Assembly (NCBI GenBank): GCA_904377845.1 | Contig: CAJFGR010000047.1 | Coordinates: 1 to 41,989, forward strand | Length of the DNA: 41,989 nt | Direction: 5' to 3' | Source of the DNA: an uncultured Ruminococcus sp. | GTDB lineage: Bacteria > Bacillota > Clostridia > Lachnospirales > Lachnospiraceae | Shown here: positions 26,559-35,020 of the stretch, piece after piece | Layout: every line of letters starts with the position of its first letter | Numbering within the stretch: position 1 is the stretch's first letter | Position numbers and translations under genes: made by a program | The notes under the pieces: model-generated | Databases searched by the model: none | Seen by the model: only the letters and a program-made list of their open reading frames with translations | What the model was told of the DNA's origin: nothing

Positions 26559-28151
26559 CTAAAATGAAGTATAGCATAAGTTTTCCAATTTGTCATGTAT
26601 ATATCCTGCATCCCGCTCATCTGTCATCACAGTCAGCCTGTCGCCCGCCATAAGCCTTGTCTTCCCGCGGGGAATCATTTCCGCTCCGTCGCGCTCCAGT
26701 GCAACGAGAAGGCAGTTGTGGGGCCAGTGGATTTCCATCACTGTACGCCCCTCTAGTACTGACCCGCTCATGATGACAAATTCGCTTAAAACTTTCTGTC
26801 CGCCTGCCCCGACTGTCTGCTTCCTGCTGTTTCCTGCCGCCCCGTCTTCTTTTTTCTGCCCGTCCAGAAGCCGGTTTAACAGGCTCTCATAGATCGGCTC
26901 TGACCGCAACAGAGTGGCTGTAATATATGCCGCAACAGAAACTACTGCCAGAGAAAGCATCTGGCTTACAGAACCGGACATTTCAAAGAGCAGGATGATC
27001 CCCGTAATCGGGGCCCTTACGATTGCTGTAAAGAATCCCGCCATGGCCAGCAATACGAAATTATTAATATAAGCCGGATCCATGCCGAAAAGCTGCACCC
27101 CGGCCATAGCAAACGCCCCGCCGATCAGCGCGCCCAGAATCAGAAGCGGAAAGAAGATGCCGCCCGGCGCCCCGGAACCGAAACTGACAGCTGAAAACAG
27201 AAATTTCACTGCAAATGTCAGGATCACAAGCTGCAGCATCATATCCCCGTCCGTGAGAGATACAATCAGATCTCCTCCGCTGCCGAGTACAGAAGGCATC
27301 AATAGCCCCAGCACTCCTGCCGACATAAAAGCGATCACAAGCCGCATCGTCTCATTCAGGCCTTTCGGTTTCTTATAAAGTTCCTGTGCCTTTATCATAA
27401 CCTTATTATAGAATGCTCCGAGAATGCCCAGCAGCACTCCGAGGAGAAGAAGCGTCCAGTAATAATCCTGGGGCAGTACGTATTTCAGACTAAAATGAAA
27501 AACAGGATCAATCCCCATGATATGGGAACAGATATAATCCGCCGTAACAGAAGAGGTCATCACGGAGATAAGCAGGCTTACCGAGAATCCTTTGTGGATC
27601 TCCTCAAGGGCAAACATCATTCCCGCCAGAGGTGCATGGAACGCAGCCGCAAGCCCTGCGCTCGCCCCGCAGGTCATGAGATAGCGCTCTTCTGTCTTTC
27701 CTCTGTCGAAAAGTCTCGAAATTCCCTGTCCGCCCATGGCTCCAAGCTGGATAGACGGACCCTCCCTGCCCAGCGACAGTCCGCCGAACAGGCAGAGGAA
27801 GCCTCCGATGAATTTGGCCGGGAGGACTTTCTTCCAATCCTGACTGAGTTTTCCCAGGACTTCGCCCTCCACCTGCGGGATACCGCTGCCCGAGATCATA
27901 GGCTCCCACTTCACCAGCCGGCCAACGATCACTGCCAGCAGGAGCAGTATGATGAACCAGCCGAGGATCCGAAGGGGATGCCCGCTTATATATTCCAGTA
28001 TCTCATTGAGCCACTGTCCTGCAAAAGTAAGCGCAATTCGGTAGAGCATCACAATCACACCTGAGACAGCTCCTACCAGCAGTCCCTCCCCGATCAGAAT
28101 AACAGGAAATCGCTGTGCACGTTTCAGTGTATGTGACGTATCTTTCTTCAT
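26559..28151 (-). CDS. ClC-family chloride channel/antiporter with TrkA-C domain
   Basis: A 530-residue ClC protein. The selectivity motifs are present: GSGIPQVEG near 88, GREGPSIQLGA near 122-132 and GSGAPGGIFFPLL near 325-337. About 11 membrane segments fill residues 18-420. The cytoplasmic C-terminus (about 450-525) is a TrkA-C-like regulatory domain (VLEGRTVMEIHWPHNCLLVALERDG). Members are channels or H+/Cl- exchangers; I see glutamate in the GREGP motif but cannot assign the mechanism. The gene lies just upstream of pyrH on the same strand, probably a chance neighbour. Confidence 0.9.
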   Translation of the reverse strand: MKKDTSHTLKRAQRFPVILIGEGLLVGAVSGVIVMLYRIALTFAGQWLNEILEYISGHPLRILGWFIILLLLAVIVGRLVKWEPMISGSGIPQVEGEVLGKLSQDWKKVLPAKFIGGFLCLFGGLSLGREGPSIQLGAMGGQGISRLFDRGKTEERYLMTCGASAGLAAAFHAPLAGMMFALEEIHKGFSVSLLISVMTSSVTADYICSHIMGIDPVFHFSLKYVLPQDYYWTLLLLGVLLGILGAFYNKVMIKAQELYKKPKGLNETMRLVIAFMSAGVLGLLMPSVLGSGGDLIVSLTDGDMMLQLVILTFAVKFLFSAVSFGSGAPGGIFFPLLILGALIGGAFAMAGVQLFGMDPAYINNFVLLAMAGFFTAIVRAPITGIILLFEMSGSVSQMLSLAVVSVAAYITATLLRSEPIYESLLNRLLDGQKKEDGAAGNSRKQTVGAGGQKVLSEFVIMSGSVLEGRTVMEIHWPHNCLLVALERDGAEMIPRGKTRLMAGDRLTVMTDERDAGYIHDKLENLCYTSF

Positions 28152-28205
28152 TTTCTCTCACTCCTTATATCCAAACCCATGCAAAAGGATTTACAGCAAA
28201 ATCTG

Positions 28206-28886
28206 TTACAGCACCAGCATCGAAAACAATACTGTAATGATCCCGCAGATTCCAATGGCAAGACCGCTCATGGCGCCTTCCACCTCTCCCAGTTCTATAG
28301 CCTTTGATGTTCCTACGGCATGGCTGGACGCCCCGATGGCAAGCCCTGCCGCCACCGGATCGGACACACGGAACAGGCGGATCAGCAGCGGCGCGAAGAT
28401 TCCTCCCAGAATCCCCGTAAATATCACTGCCACTACTGTGATCGGCACCATGCCTCCTGCCGGCTCCGCTATGCTGACCGCTATCGGCGTTGTCACGGAT
28501 TTCGGGATCAGGGAGACGCTCAGGCTCTCATCCAGACCAAAGAGCCTGCAGAGCAGGTACACACTTCCCATTGAGGCTGCTGATCCGGTGGCACATCCCA
28601 CAAGAATCGGAAGCCAGTACTGCTTCAGGATCTGTATCTTTGTGTACACTGCTACCGCCAGACAGGCTGTCGCCGGCGCCAGAAACATATTGATGATCTC
28701 TCCTCCCTTATTATAGGATTCATAGGGGATCCTGAAAATGAGCAGGACTGCAGAAACAAGTACGATAGCGATAATCAACGGATTACAGAACGGGGTTCTG
28801 AACTTCTGATTCAGCTTTACCCCAAGCCCGAATGCGATTACGCTTAAGGCCACCCCGAAATAGGGCGATGCAAATATCTCATTCAT
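28206..28886 (-). CDS. lrgB: LrgB/CidB family membrane protein
   Basis: A 226-residue hydrophobic protein of the LrgB/CidB/YohK family, with about seven membrane segments. The conserved SVTTPIAVSIAEPAGG lies near 128-143 and ASSHAVGTSKAIELGEVEGAMSGLA near 185-209. LrgAB/CidAB pairs modulate murein hydrolase activity and cell lysis, and some transport pyruvate or glycolate; the role in Clostridia is not settled. The start overlaps the end of lrgA by 8 nt, so the two are coupled. Confidence 0.92.
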   Translation of the reverse strand: MNEIFASPYFGVALSVIAFGLGVKLNQKFRTPFCNPLIIAIVLVSAVLLIFRIPYESYNKGGEIINMFLAPATACLAVAVYTKIQILKQYWLPILVGCATGSAASMGSVYLLCRLFGLDESLSVSLIPKSVTTPIAVSIAEPAGGMVPITVVAVIFTGILGGIFAPLLIRLFRVSDPVAAGLAIGASSHAVGTSKAIELGEVEGAMSGLAIGICGIITVLFSMLVL

Positions 28887-29244
28887 TGTTCCCGCCCCTC
28901 TCCATCAGGCGTATCGCCAGTTTTACACTCCATGCAGTAACAGCGAATGTAATTACAGTGGAAAGCACACAGATAATGACAAGCTGCACCCATGTATCTT
29001 TCAATACATCGAAATAATTGATAATGCTCACTCCTGCCGGCACAAAGAAAAACGCCATATTTTCCAGCAGGAAATCTGCCTTTTCCTGAATATGTTCGAT
29101 CTTTAATATGCCCGTAAGCAGACAGAGGAATAAGAGGATCATGCCGATGACACTTGCCGGAAAGGAGAAAGGCAGCGCCTTCTCCACCAGAATACTCAGC
29201 CAGCATACAGTAAAAATGATCCCGATCTGTTTGATAATTTTCAT
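28879..29244 (-). CDS. lrgA: LrgA/CidA family holin-like protein
   Basis: A 121-residue small membrane protein with four hydrophobic segments, typical of the LrgA/CidA family: LSILVEKALPFSFPASVIGMILLFL near 15-40 and AFFFVPAGVSIINYFDVL near 63-80. It is thought to partner LrgB. The start is set at 29244 (MKIIKQIGII), after AAAGGAAA, rather than the in-frame ATG at 29277. It is transcribed divergently from aroF across a 267-nt gap. Confidence 0.9.
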   Translation of the reverse strand: MKIIKQIGIIFTVCWLSILVEKALPFSFPASVIGMILLFLCLLTGILKIEHIQEKADFLLENMAFFFVPAGVSIINYFDVLKDTWVQLVIICVLSTVITFAVTAWSVKLAIRLMERGGNNE

Positions 29245-29323
29245 GCGGTTATTTCCTTTCTGCAACAGTTCAGCCATCAGAAATAGAGCAGGCCAAACTG
29301 CAGCTCCTTTCTCCGAAAATTTG

Positions 29324-29352
29324 TTGACATTCTTATGTCTATGTTTTATGAT
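29324..29352 (+). promoter_or_regulatory. Promoter of the aroF-aroB operon
   Basis: TTGACA (29324-29329), a 17-nt spacer and TATGAT (29347-29352), a near-consensus sigma-A promoter with a start near 29359. The leader is about 150 nt and holds a TTCGCAC/GTGCGAA hairpin (about 29365-29397) and a CGGGC/GCCCG pairing further on. I do not recognise a T-box or known riboswitch, so any attenuation is speculation. No gene is seen in 29245-29511. Confidence 0.75.
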
Positions 29353-29511
29353 ACTATTGGTTTCGCACTTTAAACAGCTAAAATTTTACAGTGCGAAGTT
29401 ACCGGGCATTTTTCTTCTTTGCTGCGGCAGATTAGAATATTCTTTACAGCCCGATATCATATCAATTCAAAATACTTTTCTATTATAAATGAATCTGGAG
29501 GAAAAGCAAGA

Positions 29512-30525
29512 ATGATTATTGTATTAAAACCACATACATCTGAAGAAAATATTACACGCGTTGAAAACCTTGTAAAAAACCGGGGGCTTGACACTCATGT
29601 AGTACGCGGCACCGAGATGACAATCATCGGATGTATCGGCGATACCACACTGATCGATCCCCGTCTTTTTGAGGTTGACAGCTCCGTAGATAAAGTCATG
29701 CACGTGCAGGAGCCGTATAAACTGGCCAACCGTGCGTTTCACCCGGAAGATTCTGTTGTTGACGTCTCGGGCGTCAAGTTCGGCGGCGGACATATGGGGC
29801 TGATCGCAGGGCCGTGCTCGGTAGAATCGTTCGACCAGGTACTTGAAGTAGCCAGGGCGGTCAAAGCCTCCGGTGCCAATATGCTCCGCGGCGGCGCCTT
29901 CAAGCCCCGCACAAGCCCGTATTCTTTCCAGGGACTGGGGCTTGAAGGTCTTGAAATCCTCTGTGCGGTCAGAGATGAAGTTGGGCTGCCTATTGTTACA
30001 GAACTGATGTCGCCCCAGTATCTTGATATTTTTAATGAGAAAGTAGACCTGATTCAGATCGGCGCCCGCAATATGCAGAACTTCGACCTGCTCAAACAGC
30101 TCGGACAGCTCGACCGTCCGATCCTGTTAAAACGCGGACTGAATGCCACATATGAAGAATGGATCATGTCGGCTGAATACATCATGGCATCCGGAAATGA
30201 AAATGTCATTCTCTGTGAGAGAGGAATCCGTACATTTGAATCATTTACCAGAAACACCCTCGATCTCCAGAGCATTCCGGTTCTCCACAAAAAGACTCAT
30301 CTGCCGGTAGTCGTAGACCCAAGCCACGCAGGCGGAAAATGGTGGCTTGTAGAGCCTATGGCAAAAGCAGCCGTAGCCGCCGGAGCAGACGGTCTTATGA
30401 TCGAAGTACACAATAATCCGGAATGCGCACTGTGCGACGGGGCACAGTCACTGAAACCGGAGAAATACGACACACTGCTTCAGCAGGTAAAACAGATCGC
30501 AGAAGTAGTCGGAAAAATTCTTTAA
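29512..30525 (+). CDS. aroF: 3-deoxy-7-phosphoheptulonate (DAHP) synthase, type I-beta
   Basis: A 337-residue DAHP synthase, first enzyme of the shikimate pathway (PEP plus erythrose 4-phosphate). The N-terminal 70 residues form a ferredoxin-like regulatory domain (MIIVLKPHTSEENITRVENL), as in the Thermotoga/Bacillus-type enzymes, which hints at feedback control. The barrel follows: IAGPCSVES near 104, MLRGGAFKPRTSPYSFQG near 125, LKRGLNATYEEW near 206 and VDPSHAGGK near 267. The start at 29512 follows GGAGG; an upstream in-frame start at 29419 would lie in the leader. It precedes aroB by 39 nt. Confidence 0.95.
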   Translation: MIIVLKPHTSEENITRVENLVKNRGLDTHVVRGTEMTIIGCIGDTTLIDPRLFEVDSSVDKVMHVQEPYKLANRAFHPEDSVVDVSGVKFGGGHMGLIAGPCSVESFDQVLEVARAVKASGANMLRGGAFKPRTSPYSFQGLGLEGLEILCAVRDEVGLPIVTELMSPQYLDIFNEKVDLIQIGARNMQNFDLLKQLGQLDRPILLKRGLNATYEEWIMSAEYIMASGNENVILCERGIRTFESFTRNTLDLQSIPVLHKKTHLPVVVDPSHAGGKWWLVEPMAKAAVAAGADGLMIEVHNNPECALCDGAQSLKPEKYDTLLQQVKQIAEVVGKIL

Positions 30526-30564
30526 TTCATACAAAAGAATGGTATCTGCAAGGAGTGAAATTTT

Positions 30565-31620
30565 ATGAAATTAACAGTTAATTTAGGTAAAAAATCTTAT
30601 CCCATTTATATTGAATCCGGAATCATCAAAAACGCCGGAGAATATATTTCCAAAATATATAAAGGTCAGAAAATCATGGTCGTCTCCGACGACAATGTAT
30701 TTCCTCTGTACGGGCGGCAGGTCATGGATTCTCTTAAGGATTGCGAGTGCCATTCCCTTGTACTCCCCCACGGTGAACCGACCAAAAGTTTTCAGTTTTT
30801 ACCGAAAATTTATACAGCTATGTTAGATGCAAAACTTACGAGAAGCGATCTTGTCATTGCACTCGGCGGCGGAGTAATCGGCGACCTTGCAGGATTTGCT
30901 GCCTCAAGCTATCTGCGCGGCGTAAAGCTGGTACAGATTCCCACTTCCCTGCTGGCTCAGGTGGATTCCTCCGTGGGCGGCAAAGTAGCTGTGGATCTTC
31001 CCCAGGGGAAAAATCTTGTGGGTGCTTTCTTCCAGCCCAAGATGGTGCTGATCGATCCGGAGGTTCTTAATACGCTTCCGGAACATTTTATCAAAGACGG
31101 TATGGGGGAAGTCATCAAATACGGCTGTATTAAAGACGCCTCACTCTTTGACAGACTCTGCTCCCGCAGTTCTTTTGAAGACCTGAAGCCTGAGCTGCCG
31201 GAGATTATTGCCAGATGTGTGGATATCAAACGGATCGTAGTGGAGGCGGACCAGTTCGATACCGGAGAACGTATGCTCTTAAACTTCGGACACACACTGG
31301 CTCATACAATCGAGCAGTATTATAACTACGAACGGGAAAGCCACGGGGAAGCCGTGGGCATCGGAATGTATCAGATTACACGCTTAGCTGAAGAAAAAGG
31401 GCTCACTGCTCCCGGCAGTGCAGACAAAATCAGAAATGCGCTCGAAATATACGGGCTGCCTTCCGCCTGCGGGCTTCCGCTTGCGGATCTGACAAAAGCC
31501 ATCACACTTGATAAGAAAAACCTCAACGGGCATCTGAACATCGTACTTTTAAAAGAAATCGGCGACAGCTATGTATATCCGACGGATATTTCATTTTTTG
31601 AGAAAGATGGGATAATCTAA
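30565..31620 (+). CDS. aroB: 3-dehydroquinate synthase
   Basis: A complete 351-residue AroB, converting DAHP to 3-dehydroquinate with NAD and zinc. NAD motif ALGGGVIGDLAGFAAS lies near 96-111, the substrate loop PTSLLAQVDSSVGGKVAVD near 126-144, and zinc-ligand motifs NFGHTLAHTIEQ near 242 and ESHGEAVGIGM near 258. It follows aroF with GGAGTG before the ATG; the two catalyse consecutive steps. A 13-bp hairpin overlaps its last codons. Confidence 0.96.
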   Translation: MKLTVNLGKKSYPIYIESGIIKNAGEYISKIYKGQKIMVVSDDNVFPLYGRQVMDSLKDCECHSLVLPHGEPTKSFQFLPKIYTAMLDAKLTRSDLVIALGGGVIGDLAGFAASSYLRGVKLVQIPTSLLAQVDSSVGGKVAVDLPQGKNLVGAFFQPKMVLIDPEVLNTLPEHFIKDGMGEVIKYGCIKDASLFDRLCSRSSFEDLKPELPEIIARCVDIKRIVVEADQFDTGERMLLNFGHTLAHTIEQYYNYERESHGEAVGIGMYQITRLAEEKGLTAPGSADKIRNALEIYGLPSACGLPLADLTKAITLDKKNLNGHLNIVLLKEIGDSYVYPTDISFFEKDGII

Positions 31621-31644
31621 TCATACCAAAAAGATTATCCCATC
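31606..31644 (+). terminator. Hairpin at the end of aroB
   Basis: A perfect 13-bp stem (GATGGGATAATCT 31606-31618 with 31632-31644) with a 13-nt loop. It starts inside the last aroB codons. No T run follows on the plus strand, so it is a possible terminator or mRNA-end stabiliser only. The rest to 31747 shows no gene I can support. Confidence 0.45.
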
Positions 31645-31747
31645 ATTGGGCACCAGTACACTACAGTCAACGGACAGATGCATCCACCGGTGCCCCGATT
31701 GTCCCATATGCGAGAGTTTTCCGGTCAATGGATCTGTCCCGTATCGG

Positions 31748-32593
31748 TTATTTACTTTCTGACTGTTCACTGTCATGTGCAAGCCAGTCCTCTGCCTTTG
31801 CTCTGGCGGGCATTGTATTTCCGTGTTCCAGTACATACCGCATACATTCTTCTGCTCTTTTCCGGTCTCCCAGATTATCATAGCACAGGCCGAGGAGCTG
31901 TGATCTTATCACATTGTTATAAACGGTCTTTACCTTATAACCCTCCAGAACATCTACAGCCTGTTTATACTGATGCTCAAGAAACAGCTTCTGTACGCCA
32001 AAAAGCCTGTTTTTCTTAAATGACCTGCCGGCCCGGCCATATAGTTCGTTATATCTCTCTGCATTCTGCTGCTGGTATGCTTCCACAAGATCCAGATTGA
32101 ATACAGTATTTTTATAAATACCGGCTTTCTTCTTTCCGATCCACTCTTCATTTAGAAACCTTCTGCTTTCTTCTAATTTGATCGGAAGCACGTATTCTCT
32201 TGCCAGTGTAAGCGTATTGTCCTGCGCACCGAATACAAGCAGCAGTTCCTTATCAAATAAGATAATAATCAGCCAGATGATCGCTGCAAGGACAACAGAG
32301 CCGATCACAGACGCTGTAAAGTATTCATTGGACTTCCCAATATCTCCGTCTGCCTTTCCCCTGATCGTGCTGAAAAGAACAGACCCGCCGATTCCCATCA
32401 GCAGTCCGAAACTGTAGATAATGTTCCAGACCGGAGCTACCACTGCCAGCGCCGCAGATCCCTCCGGCCCGTGATACTGCCCGACCATCGCCATATCCAC
32501 AATGGAATAGATGGAAGTAATCAGCGCACTACCAAATGCCGCCGACAGATACTTGAAGTAGATTGTTTTGATCTTTCCGCTCAGAAAATCCAT
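31748..32593 (-). CDS. Chimera: N-terminal MATE efflux segment joined to a TPR-like C-terminus
   Basis: A 281-residue ORF made of two unrelated parts. Residues 1 to about 138 are the first third of a MATE transporter: IYFKYLSAAFGSALITSIYSIVDMAMVGQY, GIGGSVLFSTIRGKAD and TLAREYVLPIK, with three to four membrane helices. From about 140 it becomes a soluble, charged sequence with one or two TPR-like helical pairs (LLGLCYDNLGDRKRAEECMRYVLEHGN). A full MATE has about 450 residues, so some 310 are missing, and the second protein lacks its N-terminus. I infer an in-frame deletion fusing two neighbouring genes near 32180. AGGAGG lies 8 nt before the ATG, and a terminator-bearing leader precedes it. 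Function as a transporter is unlikely. Confidence 0.75.
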   Translation of the reverse strand: MDFLSGKIKTIYFKYLSAAFGSALITSIYSIVDMAMVGQYHGPEGSAALAVVAPVWNIIYSFGLLMGIGGSVLFSTIRGKADGDIGKSNEYFTASVIGSVVLAAIIWLIIILFDKELLLVFGAQDNTLTLAREYVLPIKLEESRRFLNEEWIGKKKAGIYKNTVFNLDLVEAYQQQNAERYNELYGRAGRSFKKNRLFGVQKLFLEHQYKQAVDVLEGYKVKTVYNNVIRSQLLGLCYDNLGDRKRAEECMRYVLEHGNTMPARAKAEDWLAHDSEQSESK

Positions 32594-32617
32594 TTTCTCA
32601 TCCTCCTGTGATAAATT

Positions 32618-32666
32618 AAAAAAACCGGATAAGGAATAAGTATCTCAACTTATCTCTTATCCGGTT
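32618..32666 (-). terminator. Intrinsic terminator/attenuator ahead of the MATE-type gene
   Basis: On the minus strand, AACCGGATAAG (32656-32666) pairs perfectly over 11 bp with CTTATCCGGTT (32623-32633), with an inner ATAAGT/ACTTAT stem, and is followed by a run of seven to eight T. It lies between a promoter and the ribosome site of the downstream gene, which marks it as an attenuator. The 5' arm lies within the last codons of the small leader ORF. Confidence 0.8.
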
Positions 32667-32781
32667 CCTCATTTCTGCTGAATGATTTCCCTCCGAGGAC
32701 AGGCATCTCAGCCTGCCTCTTATCCGGCTGACGCTGTTTTCTCTCAATGCTCAGCCCTCCGAGCAAGGTGTAGTCTAACAT
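32650..32781 (-). CDS. Candidate leader peptide with an internal duplication
   Basis: A 43-codon ORF opening MLDYTLLGGLSIERKQ. It contains two related units: LGG-(9 residues)-PDKR and LGG-(8 residues)-PDKR, the second ending at the stop codon. At DNA level CTCGGAGGG and CCGGATAAGAG each occur twice. The last codons overlap the 5' arm of the terminator, as expected if translation controls termination. Start uncertain: the predicted promoter would begin the transcript downstream of the first ATG, leaving TTG at 32766 or the internal ATG at 32706, which gives MPVLGGKSFSRNEEPDKR (18 residues). No strong ribosome site precedes any of them. The repeat may instead matter only as RNA. Confidence 0.5.
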   Translation of the reverse strand: MLDYTLLGGLSIERKQRQPDKRQAEMPVLGGKSFSRNEEPDKR

Positions 32782-32800
32782 AAGATTTTCTCTATGTCAA
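32772..32800 (-). promoter_or_regulatory. Promoter driving the leader and MATE-type gene
   Basis: On the minus strand TTGACA (32795-32800), a 17-nt spacer and TAGACT (32772-32777) begin just after the LysR stop codon, giving a start near 32765. The transcript would contain the repeated CCGGATAAG segments and the terminator before reaching the coding gene. Confidence 0.6.
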
Positions 32801-32802
32801 AC

Positions 32803-33696
32803 TTAATCTTTATCCATCTGCAATGCTTTTCTGGCATATTGTATAAATTTCTCCGTCGCAATTCCGAACGGCTGCTGCCGCTTCCACGCAAGAGCGCAGG
32901 TTGCTGTCAGTTCAGGCTTTAACGGCCGGTATGTAAGTTTGGTCTGATCCCAGAAATCAACGGAGCCGCACGTATTGATCGAATAGGCAAGCTGCTGATT
33001 TGACATGACCGCGCTGCTGGAAGGGAGATTACTCGTAAAGAGCACCTGTATCTTGTCATAGTACTCCCCGAACCAGTTGGCAATCTCACTTTGTATGCTC
33101 GCTCTTCTCGGCATGATCAAAGGAACCCCCACCAGATCTTCCGGCGTGATGTACTCTTTTTTTGCGAGAGGCGCATCCGGATGCATGGTTACCACGCATC
33201 GCTCAAGCCCAGCCAGACGGATGAAATCATATTTTTCCAGATCCACCGGTTCCAGCAGAAGTCCGATATCCGTCAGTCCCCGATCCATCCGTTCCGTAAC
33301 CAGATCTGCCGTCGCCGTATACAGGTCAAATGTTACAAGAGGATACTTCTCATGAAATGAACGGATCAGTTCCGGCAGTCTCTGCACAGCTCTCAGATCT
33401 CCGCATCCGATGGCGACGACTCCTTCTACCTGTTCCTCCTGCTCAGTCAGTTCCCTCTCTGTCTTATCGACCAACTCCAGTATCTCCTCCGCTCTGCGCC
33501 GAAGCAGATTGCCCTCATTGGTAAGCTTTATCTTTCGCGTTCCCCGTATAAACAGCTTCACGCCCGTCTGCTCCTCCAATTGTGAGAGCTGGCGGCTCAG
33601 GGTAGGCTGTGTGATATGGAGCACTTCCGCTGCCCGCGTGATGCTCTCTTCTCTTGCCACAGCCAGAAAATATCTCAGCACTCTTATCTCCATCAT
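32803..33696 (-). CDS. LysR-family transcriptional regulator
   Basis: A 297-residue LysR regulator. The winged helix-turn-helix is at 1-60 (MEIRVLRYFLAVAREESITRAAEVLHITQPTLSRQLSQLE), followed by the linker helix and a complete substrate-binding domain (about 90-295). AGGAGG lies just before two consecutive ATG codons (33696 and 33693); either may be used. Its closest visible targets are the MATE-type gene downstream or the Fe-alcohol dehydrogenase upstream; the effector is unknown. Confidence 0.92.
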   Translation of the reverse strand: MMEIRVLRYFLAVAREESITRAAEVLHITQPTLSRQLSQLEEQTGVKLFIRGTRKIKLTNEGNLLRRRAEEILELVDKTERELTEQEEQVEGVVAIGCGDLRAVQRLPELIRSFHEKYPLVTFDLYTATADLVTERMDRGLTDIGLLLEPVDLEKYDFIRLAGLERCVVTMHPDAPLAKKEYITPEDLVGVPLIMPRRASIQSEIANWFGEYYDKIQVLFTSNLPSSSAVMSNQQLAYSINTCGSVDFWDQTKLTYRPLKPELTATCALAWKRQQPFGIATEKFIQYARKALQMDKD

Positions 33697-33803
33697 TTGA
33701 CCTCCTAATCAGCGCCAGACAGATTTCCGCTTCTGAGTCCAAATCTGATTCCACAACATCTTTATTTTACTACAACTTCCGCAACAGGCAAACAAAAACA
33801 TAT

Positions 33804-33843
33804 TAAAAAACAGGAGTCTTTCTTCGGAAGAAATGACTCCTGT
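33804..33843 (-). terminator. Terminator after the alcohol dehydrogenase gene
   Basis: A 9-bp stem (ACAGGAGTC 33810-33818 with GACTCCTGT 33835-33843) plus an inner TTTCTTC/GAAGAAA pairing, followed on the minus strand by TTTTTT. It closes the transcript of the Fe-ADH gene and separates it from LysR. The rest of 33697-33900 is AT-rich and holds no gene. Confidence 0.8.
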
Positions 33844-33900
33844 CTGCTTAAACGTCACATCAACAAAATATAATTCTGTATATTATATTTCCGATTTTTA

Positions 33901-35020
33901 TCATCGGTAAGACTTCTCATAAATCGCCGCGCACTCTTCATCCGTCATCTGAACCGGATCTGCCATGAACAGCCCGCCCATGGTGGCGCGCGCGTTCTTC
34001 GCCAGTGTCATGCACTCCTCTTTCTGAATGCCGTAATCGGACATCTTCAGGTCAGCCACACCACACGCCTCCTGCAATTCCACAAGGGCTGTCACAAAAT
34101 CCATAGGATCTTTTGCATCAGTCTTGCCCAGTGCCTGTGCCATACGGATAAACCGCTCGTCGCAGCAGTGCTTGTTGATAAAATGTGTGTAGTACTCTTT
34201 GGAGATCATGATAAGCCCTGCTCCGTGGGGCAGATCCTGATGATATGCACTCATGGCGTGTTCCATCGCGTGTTCGCTTGTGCAGGCTCCGACTACCATA
34301 GAATAGCCCGACATTGTATTTGCGAATGCAACATGCTCACGGGCTTCCATATCGCTGCCGTCTTTTACTGCACGGGCCAGATATTTTCCGATATTCTCGA
34401 TTGCCGCAAGCTGAACCATATCGCCCATCAGGCTGGTTACACCAGACATATATCCTTCCGTGGAGTGGAACAGAGCGTCAAACCCCTGATATGCCGTAAA
34501 TTTCGGCGGAACTGTTGCCATCAGCTCCGGGTCTACCACTGCGATCACCGGGAAAAGACTGTCCATACCGCCGCAGCCGATCTTCTCATTTGTCTCCGGA
34601 TTCGTCACTACGCCCCACTGGTCAACCTCAGAACCTGTTCCGGCTGTCACCGGTAGCTCCTGCCACATAATCCCAGAGATCTCCCGGCTGAAGGGCATAC
34701 ATTGCCATGATCTTCGCCGCGTCCATAACAGAGCCGCCGCCCAGTGCCACAACAAAGTCACAGCCGTTGTCGCGGGCAAATCTTCCGCCCTCTTCCACTA
34801 CGGATTTCAGCGGATTCGCTCCGACTTTATCAAACAGTACCGTCTCCACTCCTGCCTGATGCAGCTCGTTCATGGTGCGGTCCAGAGCTCCGTTCTCTCT
34901 TGTTGATTTACCATTTGAAATAACTACCATTGCTTTCTTTCCCGGCATTGTCTGCTCATGAAGATGACCAAGCTGTCCCGCGCCGAAAAGTACTCTTGTA
35001 GGGTCAAAAAAGTTATACAT
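33901..35020 (-). pseudogene. Iron-containing alcohol dehydrogenase broken by a small deletion
   Basis: A group-III Fe-ADH in two frames. The 5' frame (35020-34628) opens MYNFFDPTRVLFGAGQL, has the NAD motif ALGGGSVMDAAK near 92-103 and DLWDYVAGATGD, then runs out of frame to a stop. The 3' frame resumes TAGTGSEVDQWGVVTN and holds the metal-site histidines (EHAMEHAMSAYH, LPHGAG) to the end at 33901. Intact homologues have about 15 more residues between these motifs. I place an out-of-frame deletion of about 40-50 nt near 34643-34660. The start follows AGGAGG. A frameshift without restoration leaves no active enzyme. Confidence 0.82.

Noticed and set aside
31621..31881. Minus-strand 86-codon open frame after aroB
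   Set aside because: It overlaps the end of the MATE/TPR chimera in another frame and has no ribosome site or recognisable motif.
32650..32770. Possible TPP riboswitch (GGCTGAGA and CCGGATAA-like segments upstream of the MATE-type gene)
   Set aside because: The pieces are in the wrong order and the conserved ACCTGAT core is missing; the duplicated-leader reading explains the sequence better.
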